A stretch of DNA of 16,070 bases. Origin: Bacteroides sp. UBA1317 (GTDB lineage: Bacteria; Bacteroidota; Bacteroidia; Bacteroidales; Bacteroidaceae). Position 1 is the stretch's first letter; each line of letters starts with the position of its first letter. The notes beneath the pieces are model-generated. The model searched no databases. It was not told where the DNA came from and saw only the letters and a program-made list of their open reading frames with translations. Location of the stretch: assembly GCA_002307035.1 (NCBI GenBank), contig DBTL01000047.1, positions 21,522-37,591 of the forward strand, written 5' to 3'. The position numbers were made by a program, and so were the translations under genes. Shown here piece by piece: positions 7,300 to 13,709 of the stretch.

Positions 7300-7554
7300 T
7301 AGTTTGTATGATATTGAAAGAACTCTTAATATTTAATTCTTATGGGCTCTTTTTAGTTTCTATGTACACAAGTAGCTTGCAGGTAGAATCATGCGGAATG
7401 ATTTTTGATCGTTTAGACCATTTTAATTGTTTTTGCACTCCTTATTTAATTCTTTTGCTTCCTAGCAACTTCCATTTATTCTTAGCTGTGCAGAATTGAT
7501 AGTAAAATTGTATTCTCTGACACTGATAAAAGTTTACTGAAAATATTAAGCTCA

Positions 7555-7588
7555 TTTGATGGTTATAACGTGCTTTTTAATATATTTG
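7555..7588 (+). promoter_or_regulatory. Likely promoter of the CD-NTase/S-4TM operon
   Basis: TATATTTG (7581-7588) matches the Bacteroidetes -7 consensus TAnnTTTG exactly. TTTG at 7555-7558 can serve as the -33 element, with a 22-base spacer, slightly longer than usual. Transcription would start near 7595, which leaves a leader of about 145 bases before the ATG. Confidence 0.55.
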
Positions 7589-7652
7589 CAAATTGCAACA
7601 TATACCTTTAAAAAAAGTGTATAATGTAGGCTAATAAGTAAGTGTTTTTATG

Positions 7653-7674
7653 CACCTAATTTATGATTTAGGTG
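7653..7674 (+). promoter_or_regulatory. Leader hairpin ahead of the CD-NTase gene
   Basis: CACCTAA (7653-7659) and TTAGGTG (7668-7674) form a perfect 7-bp stem with an 8-base loop within the predicted leader, 64 bases before the start codon. It could affect expression or mark an operator; no known riboswitch is recognised. Confidence 0.35.
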
Positions 7675-7738
7675 ATGTCGTATAAAATTGTCGCTAATGG
7701 TAAATATGTAATACAATTTAAACTATACACTAAGAAAA

Positions 7739-8728
7739 ATGGCAAAAACAGTTAATGAAGCATTTGCGGAGTTCAATAAGAATATTGTCAACCTGGATTC
7801 TGAGAGGACAAAAATTGCTAGATTGAGTCGAGATTGGTTAATTAAACAGCTAGAGAGACTTCCAAATGAGGTTGATGATTTTCCCAAATTATATGATGGT
7901 AGGCATCTGAAATTCGGATCTTTTGCCAGAAATACAAAGATTAGGCCTCTAGATGATATTGATCTAATATTAACATTTAGTGCAGAAGGCAGTACTTATT
8001 TGGCGTATTCTTATGGGAAAATATATCTTCTTTCAGTTCCAGAAAGTGCATCTAACTTGAGAAAATTGTGCAATGAGTATGGGATACTCAATTCTGCAAA
8101 GGTTGTTAATAAAATAGTTTCCTCTCTTAATAATGTAGAGCATTATAAATCTGCAGAAAAGCATAGAAGGCAAGAAGCTGCAACTTTAAAATTAAGTTCT
8201 TACGAATGGAATTTTGATATTGTTCCAGCATTATATACTGATACTGGTTATTATTTAATACCCGATGGTTCTGGAGGCTGGAAGGCATCAGATCCAAGAA
8301 TTGATCAAGAACGTGTTATAGCTATTAATCAGAAACATGATGGCCAAATTTTACAGATTATCAGAACCTTAAAATACTGGAATGCTTATGCTCAAATGCC
8401 AACAATCTCCTCTTATCTATTTGAAAATATAATTCTTAATTACTTTGATTCTCTAGAAAAAATCCAAGATTATATTGACTATAATTTGAAATATTTTTGG
8501 CTCCATTTAAAGACTGCTATTTATAATGATATTCTCGACCCAAAGGGATTTCAATCAAATCTAAATGATTTATCATATGATGATAAAAATAAAATAGCCC
8601 AAAAGGCTAGTAGCACATACGATAAGGCATGTGAAGCTTATGAAGCAGAGTTCACAGAAAAGAATCAAGAGAAAGCAATAAATATATGGAGAACAATCTT
8701 CGGCAATGATTTTCCTGAATATGAATAA
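7739..8728 (+). CDS. CD-NTase: CBASS second-messenger synthase
   Basis: The protein has 329 residues. The nucleotidyltransferase active site is complete: helix-turn motif GSFARNT (60-66), the metal-binding pair in RPLDDIDLI (Asp73, Asp75) and the third acidic residue in WNFDIVPA (Asp160). A helical C-terminal part (LRTLKYWN..., about 205-329) resembles the OAS/CD-NTase C-domain. CD-NTases of CBASS join nucleotides into cyclic di- or trinucleotides when phage infection is sensed, and the signal activates a neighbouring effector. The next gene, a four-helix membrane protein, overlaps by 8 bases. No E1/E2, JAB, HORMA or TRIP13-like ancillary genes are near, so the layout is the minimal two-gene (type I) form. 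The product nucleotide cannot be read from the sequence. Confidence 0.88.
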   Translation: MAKTVNEAFAEFNKNIVNLDSERTKIARLSRDWLIKQLERLPNEVDDFPKLYDGRHLKFGSFARNTKIRPLDDIDLILTFSAEGSTYLAYSYGKIYLLSVPESASNLRKLCNEYGILNSAKVVNKIVSSLNNVEHYKSAEKHRRQEAATLKLSSYEWNFDIVPALYTDTGYYLIPDGSGGWKASDPRIDQERVIAINQKHDGQILQIIRTLKYWNAYAQMPTISSYLFENIILNYFDSLEKIQDYIDYNLKYFWLHLKTAIYNDILDPKGFQSNLNDLSYDDKNKIAQKASSTYDKACEAYEAEFTEKNQEKAINIWRTIFGNDFPEYE

Positions 8729-9638
8729 AATAGGTGAACATATAATTCAAGAACAAAATTCTGACAATAGTATAACGTTTCTTGCTGCGCAAAGAGAAAT
8801 TTATAAAAAGGGGAAAAAAATATATATATTTCAAGTTGTAATTGCAGTACCAATACCTATACTTATTTCTTTAATTAGCCCTTTCATAAAGAATGATGAA
8901 TACAATGTATTGTGGCTATTGGCTTTATATACAATATTAGCAACCTTCATTGAGCTTTTCTGTGAGGGCAAGACTTCAAAACTCAAAAATCTGGCAGCAT
9001 CAATTCAAGAAAAATTTGATACGAATGTCCTTTATATTAATTGGAATAAAATGCTTATCCCCCAAAAGCCTGATCATGAACTAATATTTAGGTACTACAA
9101 TAAGTATATAAAAAGAAATACCTTAGATGATTTGTACGGTTGGTATTCTAATGAGATTTTGGCTGTTGATACTAATATTGCAACATTGCTTTGTCAAAGG
9201 ACTAGTTGTAATTATGACTTTGCATTGAGAGAACGATACTCTAAAAATATGCTGCTTTTAGCATGTTTTACTTTTCTTTTTTTGTTTATTCTTGCTGGTC
9301 ATTTTGAAATTACAATATCTCAATTTATACTTAATGTATTATTACCACTTTTACCAGTTCTTGTATTAGTCTCTAAGCAAATTTCTAGCAATAAAGAAGC
9401 AATTGAAAATTTGAAAGAACTTAAAGAATTGATTGAAGATAAATTAGCTATTGTTAAAATTGGTGATGCTATTGATAATCATTTACTAAGACAAATTCAA
9501 GATAAAATTTATTTGCATAGAATTAATAGCCCATTACTTCCTGAGTGTCTATATAATATGATGCGTCGAGAATCAGAGGGCGCAATGAATTTTTCAATAG
9601 AACAAAAAATAAACGAGTTGAAAAATGACCACTCATAA
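8721..9638 (+). CDS. S-4TM-type putative pore-forming effector of CBASS
   Basis: The protein has 305 residues with four predicted membrane helices in two pairs: about 34-56 (FQVVIAVPIPILISLISPF), 62-81, 177-193 (LLLACFTFLFLFILAG) and 198-218. A soluble stretch of about 95 residues lies between the pairs, and a charged helical tail (222-305; EAIENLKELKELIEDKL) follows. Starting sequence, IY-KGK, VPIP and the 2+2 helix plan agree with the S-4TM family of putative pore-forming effectors found next to nucleotide-signal synthases. The presumed role is inner-membrane disruption on binding the CD-NTase product. ATG 8721 (MNKIGEH) overlaps the upstream stop in ATGAATAA; ATG 8706 would add five residues and is less likely. 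The soluble stretch may hold the ligand site; this is inference. Confidence 0.82.
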   Translation: MNKIGEHIIQEQNSDNSITFLAAQREIYKKGKKIYIFQVVIAVPIPILISLISPFIKNDEYNVLWLLALYTILATFIELFCEGKTSKLKNLAASIQEKFDTNVLYINWNKMLIPQKPDHELIFRYYNKYIKRNTLDDLYGWYSNEILAVDTNIATLLCQRTSCNYDFALRERYSKNMLLLACFTFLFLFILAGHFEITISQFILNVLLPLLPVLVLVSKQISSNKEAIENLKELKELIEDKLAIVKIGDAIDNHLLRQIQDKIYLHRINSPLLPECLYNMMRRESEGAMNFSIEQKINELKNDHS

Positions 9639-9661
9639 AATAGGGTTATTATAGACTAAAC

Positions 9662-9800
9662 GAAAAGTTTATTGATAAAATTGTAACGCACTGTAAAACA
9701 GTTGGAGTGATGACGATCAAAAATAATATCGTCCAGAATCAGTTTTCAAGCTCGAATCAACCCTCCATAAATTTGGGAAAGTAATTTATAGTGTTTGTAT
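9662..9800 (+). pseudogene. hicB: Decayed second copy of hicB 3' region
   Basis: Two pieces align with the intact hicB at 6889-7299. Bases 9668-9715 read FIDKIVTHCKTVGVM, against AIDALVEECTELGCNV in the intact protein. Bases 9733-9790, in another frame, read PESVFKLESTLHKFGKVI, against PEQALKLESALHKLGKEL. Between them about 120 bases are mostly missing, so the antitoxin helix-turn-helix is destroyed. Downstream DNA is also shared (TTTGTATAATATTGAAA and the GGGCTTTTT hairpin side). It is a relic of a third HicAB locus, or of a duplication of the first, now lying between the CBASS effector and the IS21 element. Confidence 0.7.
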
Positions 9801-9807
9801 AATATTG

Positions 9808-9843
9808 AAAAAGCCTTTGAATCTTAGTTTTCAGGGGCTTTTT
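9808..9843 (+). terminator. Hairpin terminator after the CBASS operon and hicB relic
   Basis: AAAAAGCC (9808-9815) pairs with GGCTTTTT (9836-9843), with an inner TGAA/TTCA pairing and a T-rich end. The symmetry would allow it to work on both strands. Confidence 0.6.
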
Positions 9844-9869
9844 CCCTTTTTGAGTGAAGGTTTTTTATT

Positions 9870-9876
9870 CTTCCTG
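9870..9876. repeat. Target-site duplication, left copy
   Basis: CTTCCTG directly precedes the left IS end and is repeated exactly at 12494-12500 after the right end. A 7-bp duplication is within the range known for IS21-family elements. Confidence 0.8.
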
Positions 9877-9891
9877 TGATAATATCACTTC

Positions 9892-9972
9892 AAATGTGCC
9901 ACCTATATCACTCACAAATGTGCCAGGTGTATCACTCTTAAATGTGCCACCCGTATCACCCACAAATGTGCC
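9892..9972 (+). repeat. Left multiple terminal repeats of the IS21 element
   Basis: AAATGTGCC occurs at 9892, 9916, 9940 and 9964, exactly 24 bases apart, in the larger unit TATCACtCacAAATGTGCCa. Repeated end units are typical binding sites for the IS21 transposase. Confidence 0.85.
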
Positions 9973-10048
9973 GGGAAAATAACTTCACAGCGCTGTAATC
10001 ATATTAACCATTCATGATATCTTTATCTTAAAAGAGATAAATGATACC

Positions 10049-11614
10049 ATGGCAAACATTAAGATTACAATGCTAGAATTACGAAAAATGGTCCAGTACT
10101 TTGACCTGAATCTGTCTCAACGGAGTATAAGTACAAAAATGCGTATAAGTCGGACTTCGGTTTCAGTGTATAAACAGCGTGCCGATTCATCGGGCAAAAG
10201 CTACAAGGAACTATTGTTGCTGGATGATTTGGGACTATGCGGTATCCTTCAGAAGGAGGAATATAAACCCAGCACAGACGAGCGTTTCAATGAATTGGAG
10301 CCACTATTGCCTTTCTATATGAAAGAAATGGAGCGGAAGCACATGACTTACGAACTACTTTGGACCGAGTATAGAGATGCGCACTCACCAGGCTATGGTT
10401 ACACACGCTTTAAGGCTCTTTTACAAACATACGAAAAAGCACATACCTACTCGTATCACAACACCTATTTGCCCGGTTTTGAAAGTCAGGTTGATTTTGC
10501 GGGAGACAATCTTTACATTACAGACAAGAAGACGGGGATGAAAGCAGCCGTGGTTGTGTTATGCTGTATTCTTCCCTGCAGCTCACTGTCGTTTGTTATG
10601 GCTTTGCTGAACGCTACCCAGGAACATTTTTATTATGGACTATCCAAATGTATGGAATACTTCCGTGGAACAACAGAATCGGTTAAAAGTGACAACATGC
10701 GTCAGTGGGTGAGGCGTTCAGACCTGCATGAGCCAACGTTTAACGAGGCTGCGCTGCAATGGGGCCTACACTATGACACAGAACTAACAGCAACACGCCC
10801 TGTTCATCCTAAAGACAAAGCTCCGGTAGAAGGGCTGGTCAACAAAGCTTATCAGTACATCTATGCCCGGATGCGCAATGATGTTTTTTACAGTCTGGAA
10901 GCCTTGAATAGTCGTGTTTTTGAACTGCTGGATGAGTTTAACAGCCGGAAAATGCAAGGTTGCCCCTACAGCCGCATGGAACGTTTTGAAAAAGAAGAGC
11001 TTCCTTTTATGAAACCACTTCCTGCAGAAGCTTATGCCTTTAAGTACAGCAAAGATTTTACCATAAGCGGAACTTATCATGTTCAGATTGGCAAGGAAGG
11101 ACACTTTTACAGTATCCCTTACGAATATGTCCATCAAAAGGCAAGAGCCGTATATGATTACCAGACAGTAGAGATATATGTGAACCATAGGCGGATTGCC
11201 CTTCATAAGAGATCGTTCTCACAGGGCGGATACACAACAGAGTTCACCCACATGCCTGCCCGTCATCAGGCCTATCAGCGAAGCAAGGAGTATAATGCGG
11301 ATTACTTTAGCCGGCAAGGAAAATATATCGGTGAGCATACCACTCATGTCATGGAGGTAATCCTTGAATCAAAGCCGTTTATACAACAGTCCTATAAATC
11401 ATGTCAGGGCATCCTTTTCTTGTCCAGAAAGTTTTCTCCGGCCAGACTTGAAGCGGCCTGCAAGCGGACAGGCAACACTACTGCGGTAAATTATCAGATG
11501 ATAAAAGCATCCTTGAAAGGAATCTGGACAAGGAAGATATACCACAAGAAACGGAATCGTCCTATATCCCACATAATGAGAATGTACGTGGAGCTGCCAC
11601 TTATGAATAAATAG
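10049..11614 (+). CDS. istA: IstA transposase (DDE type)
   Basis: The protein has 521 residues, a normal length for IstA. An N-terminal helix-turn-helix (LSQRSISTKMRISRTSVSVY, 22-41) should bind the end repeats. The DDE integrase core is complete: Asp149 in SQVDFAGD, Asp215 in VKSDNMR and Glu261 in PKDKAPVEG. A beta-rich C-terminal domain (YKYSKDF...HFYSIPYEYVH) follows. IstA cuts and joins DNA, and needs IstB. istB begins 36 bases after its stop. Usage of G and C in third position is higher than in the surrounding island, which fits an incoming element. Confidence 0.93.
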   Translation: MANIKITMLELRKMVQYFDLNLSQRSISTKMRISRTSVSVYKQRADSSGKSYKELLLLDDLGLCGILQKEEYKPSTDERFNELEPLLPFYMKEMERKHMTYELLWTEYRDAHSPGYGYTRFKALLQTYEKAHTYSYHNTYLPGFESQVDFAGDNLYITDKKTGMKAAVVVLCCILPCSSLSFVMALLNATQEHFYYGLSKCMEYFRGTTESVKSDNMRQWVRRSDLHEPTFNEAALQWGLHYDTELTATRPVHPKDKAPVEGLVNKAYQYIYARMRNDVFYSLEALNSRVFELLDEFNSRKMQGCPYSRMERFEKEELPFMKPLPAEAYAFKYSKDFTISGTYHVQIGKEGHFYSIPYEYVHQKARAVYDYQTVEIYVNHRRIALHKRSFSQGGYTTEFTHMPARHQAYQRSKEYNADYFSRQGKYIGEHTTHVMEVILESKPFIQQSYKSCQGILFLSRKFSPARLEAACKRTGNTTAVNYQMIKASLKGIWTRKIYHKKRNRPISHIMRMYVELPLMNK

Positions 11615-11650
11615 TCAGTTATATATTTACAATTTAAAACCATTTTAATT

Positions 11651-12385
11651 ATGAACAATCAAGAGACAATAGATCACCTGGAGGGTCTGAAACTCAAAGG
11701 TATGGCACAGACCTTTAAGGCCTCACTGAACATGCCGGTACAGGAACGTCCAACGGCGGAACAACTGGTAGGCAAGATGGCTGAAGCCGAATTATTTTAT
11801 CGCAACCAGAGAAGAACAGAAATGTACCTCAAGACCAGCAAACTTCGCTATAATGCAGTTATGGAAGAGGTTATATGCACTGCGGAAAGGAATTTTACAA
11901 AAGATCAGCTGCTGGCTTTGTCTGACTGCAGCTTCATAAATAAAGCCGAAAATCTGCTGATAGAGGGAAAAACCGGTTGCGGAAAAAGCTATCTGGCTTG
12001 TGCACTTGGAAGGCAAGCATGCTATCTGGGCTATCGGGTTGAATACTTTAGCATGAATAAGTTTGTCGAGAGAATTGCTCTATCAAAAATTGACGGTACC
12101 CTGTTGAAAGTAATCAATCACATTGAGAAAAATGACCTGATCATTTTTGACGACTTTGGTCTACAACCGTTAGATAACAACTCACGGCTGGCTCTTTTAC
12201 AAATCCTTGAAGATTGCTATGAAAGAAAAGCAGTGATAATAACATCACAACTTCCAATAAAAAAGTGGTATGACTACATTGGCGAACCAACTCTGGCAGA
12301 TGCTATTATGGATCGTTTAACAAGCAATGCCAACCGAATAGAATTAAAAGGAGAGTCTATGAGACCTAAAAAACAATATAAATAA
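11651..12385 (+). CDS. istB: IstB transposition helper ATPase (AAA+)
   Basis: The protein has 244 residues. The Walker A motif is GKTGCGKS (106-113), Walker B is LIIFDDFG (163-170), and sensor-like TSQLP occurs in the following strand (about 198-202). The N-terminal part (NNQETIDHLEGLKLKGMAQT) is the usual IstB helical domain. IstB assembles on DNA, bends it and delivers the target to IstA, as in IS21. It ends 108 bases before the right end of the element, which leaves only the right repeats after it. All expected motifs and length are present. Confidence 0.93.
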   Translation: MNNQETIDHLEGLKLKGMAQTFKASLNMPVQERPTAEQLVGKMAEAELFYRNQRRTEMYLKTSKLRYNAVMEEVICTAERNFTKDQLLALSDCSFINKAENLLIEGKTGCGKSYLACALGRQACYLGYRVEYFSMNKFVERIALSKIDGTLLKVINHIEKNDLIIFDDFGLQPLDNNSRLALLQILEDCYERKAVIITSQLPIKKWYDYIGEPTLADAIMDRLTSNANRIELKGESMRPKKQYK

Positions 12386-12421
12386 TTACTTTTGCAATCT
12401 AAATTACAGCCTGTGAAAAGT

Positions 12422-12478
12422 GGCACATTTAAGAGTGATATATCCGGCACATTTGTGAGTGATACAAGTGGCACATTT
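12422..12478 (-). repeat. Right multiple terminal repeats of the IS21 element
   Basis: GGCACATTT, the inverse of the left unit, occurs at 12422, 12446 and 12470, again 24 bases apart. There are three copies here, against four on the left. Confidence 0.85.
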
Positions 12479-12493
12479 GGGGTGATATATTCA

Positions 12494-12500
12494 CTTCCTG
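12494..12500. repeat. Target-site duplication, right copy
   Basis: CTTCCTG follows the right end and is identical to 9870-9876. Confidence 0.8.
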
Positions 12501-12540
12501 CCATCTGATAGCCTCTTTCATCATTTAGAATAATAAAAAG

Positions 12541-12572
12541 TAAAAAGAAAGCCCGGGCAATGATGCTCGGAC
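12541..12572 (-). terminator. Rho-independent terminator of the minus-strand hicB
   Basis: On the minus strand, GTCCGAGCA and TGCCCGGGC form a 9-bp stem with one A-C mismatch, one G-T pair and a 4-base loop TCAT. A TTTCTTTTTA run follows. It lies about 30 bases after the hicB stop. Confidence 0.75.
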
Positions 12573-12600
12573 CTGTTGGGAATATTAGTTTGATCTGTCA

Positions 12601-13002
12601 TTAAACAAAGCGAACATTCCCAATCTCGTTTGCAAATGTATGCATTGAATCTTCTATCTTTTTAACTGTACTGATTGAAGGTTTACGATGCCCTGTAACA
12701 TAATGACTTAATTGCCCTTGCGCAATGCCCGTTATTCTTGATAAACCGGCTAATGTAAATGCGTAAGCGTACATTTGCAGAAATGAAGCTACGTCATATA
12801 CATATTCAAATTCACACTCTGGAAATTCTTTCCCGTCAAGTGCGTAAGATTCCCTCATATCTTCGTATCCGGCTCTAAAATCTTCGATAGTTTCGGATAC
12901 AGAGTTTCCTTCTCCTATGATTCCATAAGGAATATTATCGGTCGCAATATAAGCACTATATGTGCCATCAGCTCCTCTTTCAATAATTACTTTTGCCTTC
13001 AT
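12601..13002 (-). CDS. hicB: HicB antitoxin with helix-turn-helix, second locus
   Basis: The protein has 133 residues. The N-terminal HicB fold reads KVIIERGADGTYSAYIATDN and then GIIGEGNSVSETIEDFRAGY. A C-terminal XRE-type helix-turn-helix covers about 84-118 (LAGLSRITGIAQGQLSHYVT, then GHRKPSISTVKKIE). It is related to, but clearly different from, the HicB at 6889. Its own promoter and two operator palindromes lie upstream, so it is probably an autoregulated repressor. The ATG at 13002 overlaps the stop of the broken hicA (ATGA); a purine-rich AAGGAAGAAAAG lies just before it. With hicA destroyed, it is an antitoxin without a cognate toxin in the window. Confidence 0.88.
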   Translation of the reverse strand: MKAKVIIERGADGTYSAYIATDNIPYGIIGEGNSVSETIEDFRAGYEDMRESYALDGKEFPECEFEYVYDVASFLQMYAYAFTLAGLSRITGIAQGQLSHYVTGHRKPSISTVKKIEDSMHTFANEIGNVRFV

Positions 13003-13085
13003 CTTGATCTTTTCTTCCTTTTTGCCATCACGTAGAAAGTGGCATCCACCCTTTTTAAGTTTTTTTCTAATTCTGAATATTTCAT
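12999..13085 (-). pseudogene. hicA: hicA toxin remnant with frameshift and large deletion
   Basis: On the minus strand, ATG 13085 opens a 28-codon frame starting MKYSELEKNLKR and ending in TGA that overlaps the hicB start. MKYSELEKxLKK is the classic HicA N-terminus. If one A is restored in the A5 run after LK, the frame becomes KKGGCHFLRDGKK, which continues the HicA pattern (GC.F.R.GK). The catalytic-His region and the whole second half are missing, and the remaining sequence joins directly to the hicB ribosome binding site. So there are two lesions: a slippage-type frameshift and a deletion of about 100 bases. The toxin is certainly not made. Confidence 0.78.
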
Positions 13086-13110
13086 TGTAGGCTTTTGTTT
13101 AATGACTATG

Positions 13111-13141
13111 CAAAGATAGTGATATTGATTTTAATATCAAT
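13111..13141 (-). promoter_or_regulatory. Promoter of the minus-strand hicAB locus
   Basis: Read on the minus strand, ATTG (13141-13138) and TATCTTTG (13118-13111, exact TAnnTTTG) are separated by 19 bases, the preferred Bacteroidetes spacing. The box lies 26 bases before the hicA remnant start. Confidence 0.75.
13120..13139. promoter_or_regulatory. HicB operator 1, inside the promoter spacer
   Basis: TGATATTGATTTTAATATCA has perfect 7-bp arms (TGATATT/AATATCA) around a 6-base centre. It fills the gap between the -33 and -7 boxes, so a bound repressor would block RNA polymerase. Confidence 0.7.
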
Positions 13142-13156
13142 CAATCTGCTTTATTG

Positions 13157-13176
13157 TGATATTGGTTTTGATATCA
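13157..13176. promoter_or_regulatory. HicB operator 2, upstream of the promoter
   Basis: TGATATTGGTTTTGATATCA has 6-bp arms (TGATAT/ATATCA) and differs little from operator 1. The two start 37 bases apart, between three and four helical turns, which would allow cooperative binding. Confidence 0.65.
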
Positions 13177-13201
13177 TTTAACGTTCGCTCGTTTTTAGTT
13201 C

Positions 13202-13390
13202 CTATGTGCAGCTTCCTCTTTGCGTCGTACTTGATTCTTCTATGGTCATGAGGGCATCATATAGAAGCCCTTTTCTAATAGCCGGCTTTTTGGGCATGTC
13301 GCTATTGGCCAGCAAATCAATTATCACCCACAACATATCTAGACAACAAATCAGATTCCATCGTTCTTCTTTAGTGATTGGAAAATCTGT
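13202..13390 (-). pseudogene. Unidentified coding scrap on the minus strand
   Basis: A 62-codon stop-free stretch reads TDFPITKEERWNLICCLDML, then WVIIDLLANSDMPKKPAIRK and GLLYDALMTIEESSTTQRGS, ending in TAG at 13204-13202. The amino-acid make-up looks protein-like, unlike the plus-strand frames here. Two in-frame stops (TAA TAA) precede it directly, and the first ATG is at residue 19, so the 5' part is lost. I do not recognise the family. It lies upstream of the hicB promoter, pointing the same way. Confidence 0.35.
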
Positions 13391-13420
13391 TTATTATTTG
13401 AGGGCTAAATTTTATTCCTT

Positions 13421-13709
13421 ATATTTGATGCTGCAAATTCAGAAAGCAAAATGGAAGTGCAAAATGAGCTACCAAGGCTTACTTCTTTTTTGGATAAGTA
13501 TAATTTCCTATATGTAGTAGAATCATTTGCTTCAACGTTATGATTATGGAACAGGTGTTTGGTAAAGAACAACAGGAGAAGGCGCAATTCATCTTGAATC
13601 ATCCTTTGGCGAACCTATCGGAGTTGCGTTCTACGAAACGGGAGATTATACCGCATACGCAAACTACTTCCTGAATAGACAAGTGGAACGAATCAAAGAA
13701 ATAGAATGA
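13421..13709 (+). pseudogene. Frameshifted, nonsense-interrupted gene coupled to the fic remnant
   Basis: One frame, with ATG at 13451, gives MEVQNELPRLTSFLDKYNFL and YVVESFASTL up to TGA 13541-13543. The neighbouring frame continues sensibly as LQRYDYGTGVW, meets TAA at 13563-13565, and goes on as RTTGEGAIHLESSFGEPIGV, AFYETGDYTAYANYFLNRQV and ERIKEIE to TGA 13707-13709. That stop overlaps the ATG of the fic remnant (ATGA), so the two were once an operon. At least one frameshift (about 13530-13543) and one nonsense change separate it from an intact gene. The family is not recognised; a partner or regulator of Fic is a guess from coupling alone. Confidence 0.5.

Larger units (their letters stand above)
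7300..7738. other. Intergenic region upstream of the CD-NTase operon
   Basis: A 63-codon open frame at 7308-7499 has no start signal, no family resemblance and low-complexity content, and is not taken as a gene. The first 60 bases are homologous to the DNA after the hicB remnant at 9790-9843 (shared TTTGTAT.ATATTGAAA and GGGCT.TTTT). The right half holds the likely CBASS promoter and a leader hairpin, listed separately. Confidence 0.55.
9877..12493 (+). mobile_element. Complete IS21-family insertion sequence, 2617 bp
   Basis: The element carries istA (10049-11614) and istB (11651-12385) in the usual order. It is bounded by related termini: TGATAATATCAC on the left and, read inward from the right, TGAATATATCAC. 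Each end has repeated AAATGTGCC units, and a perfect 7-bp target duplication CTTCCTG flanks the whole. Both genes are open over full length, so the copy may still be active. It sits between the hicB relic with its terminator and the minus-strand hicB locus, and interrupts no recognisable gene. Confidence 0.9.

Noticed and set aside
7308..7499. 63-codon plus-strand ORF after hicB
   Set aside because: It has no ribosome binding site and no family resemblance. It starts in DNA homologous to the non-coding tail of the hicB relic.
7739..9638. Ancillary CBASS genes (E1/E2, JAB, HORMA, TRIP13)
   Set aside because: None is present on either side. Neighbours are hicB copies and an IS21 element, so only the two-gene form is supported.
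9892..9972. Four evenly spaced repeats resembling a small CRISPR array
   Set aside because: The 24-bp spacing is too short, the spacers are themselves similar, and an inverted set lies at the other end of an istA-istB element, so these are IS21 end repeats.
10784..11206. 140-codon minus-strand ORF within istA
   Set aside because: It lies wholly inside the DDE-core and C-terminal coding region of istA and shows no motif, so it is an antisense shadow.
13206..13517. 103-codon plus-strand ORF
   Set aside because: The composition (many Ser, Leu, Ile, Arg without pattern) looks like an antisense frame. The minus-strand scrap at 13202-13390 and the plus-frame gene relic from 13421 explain the stretch better.
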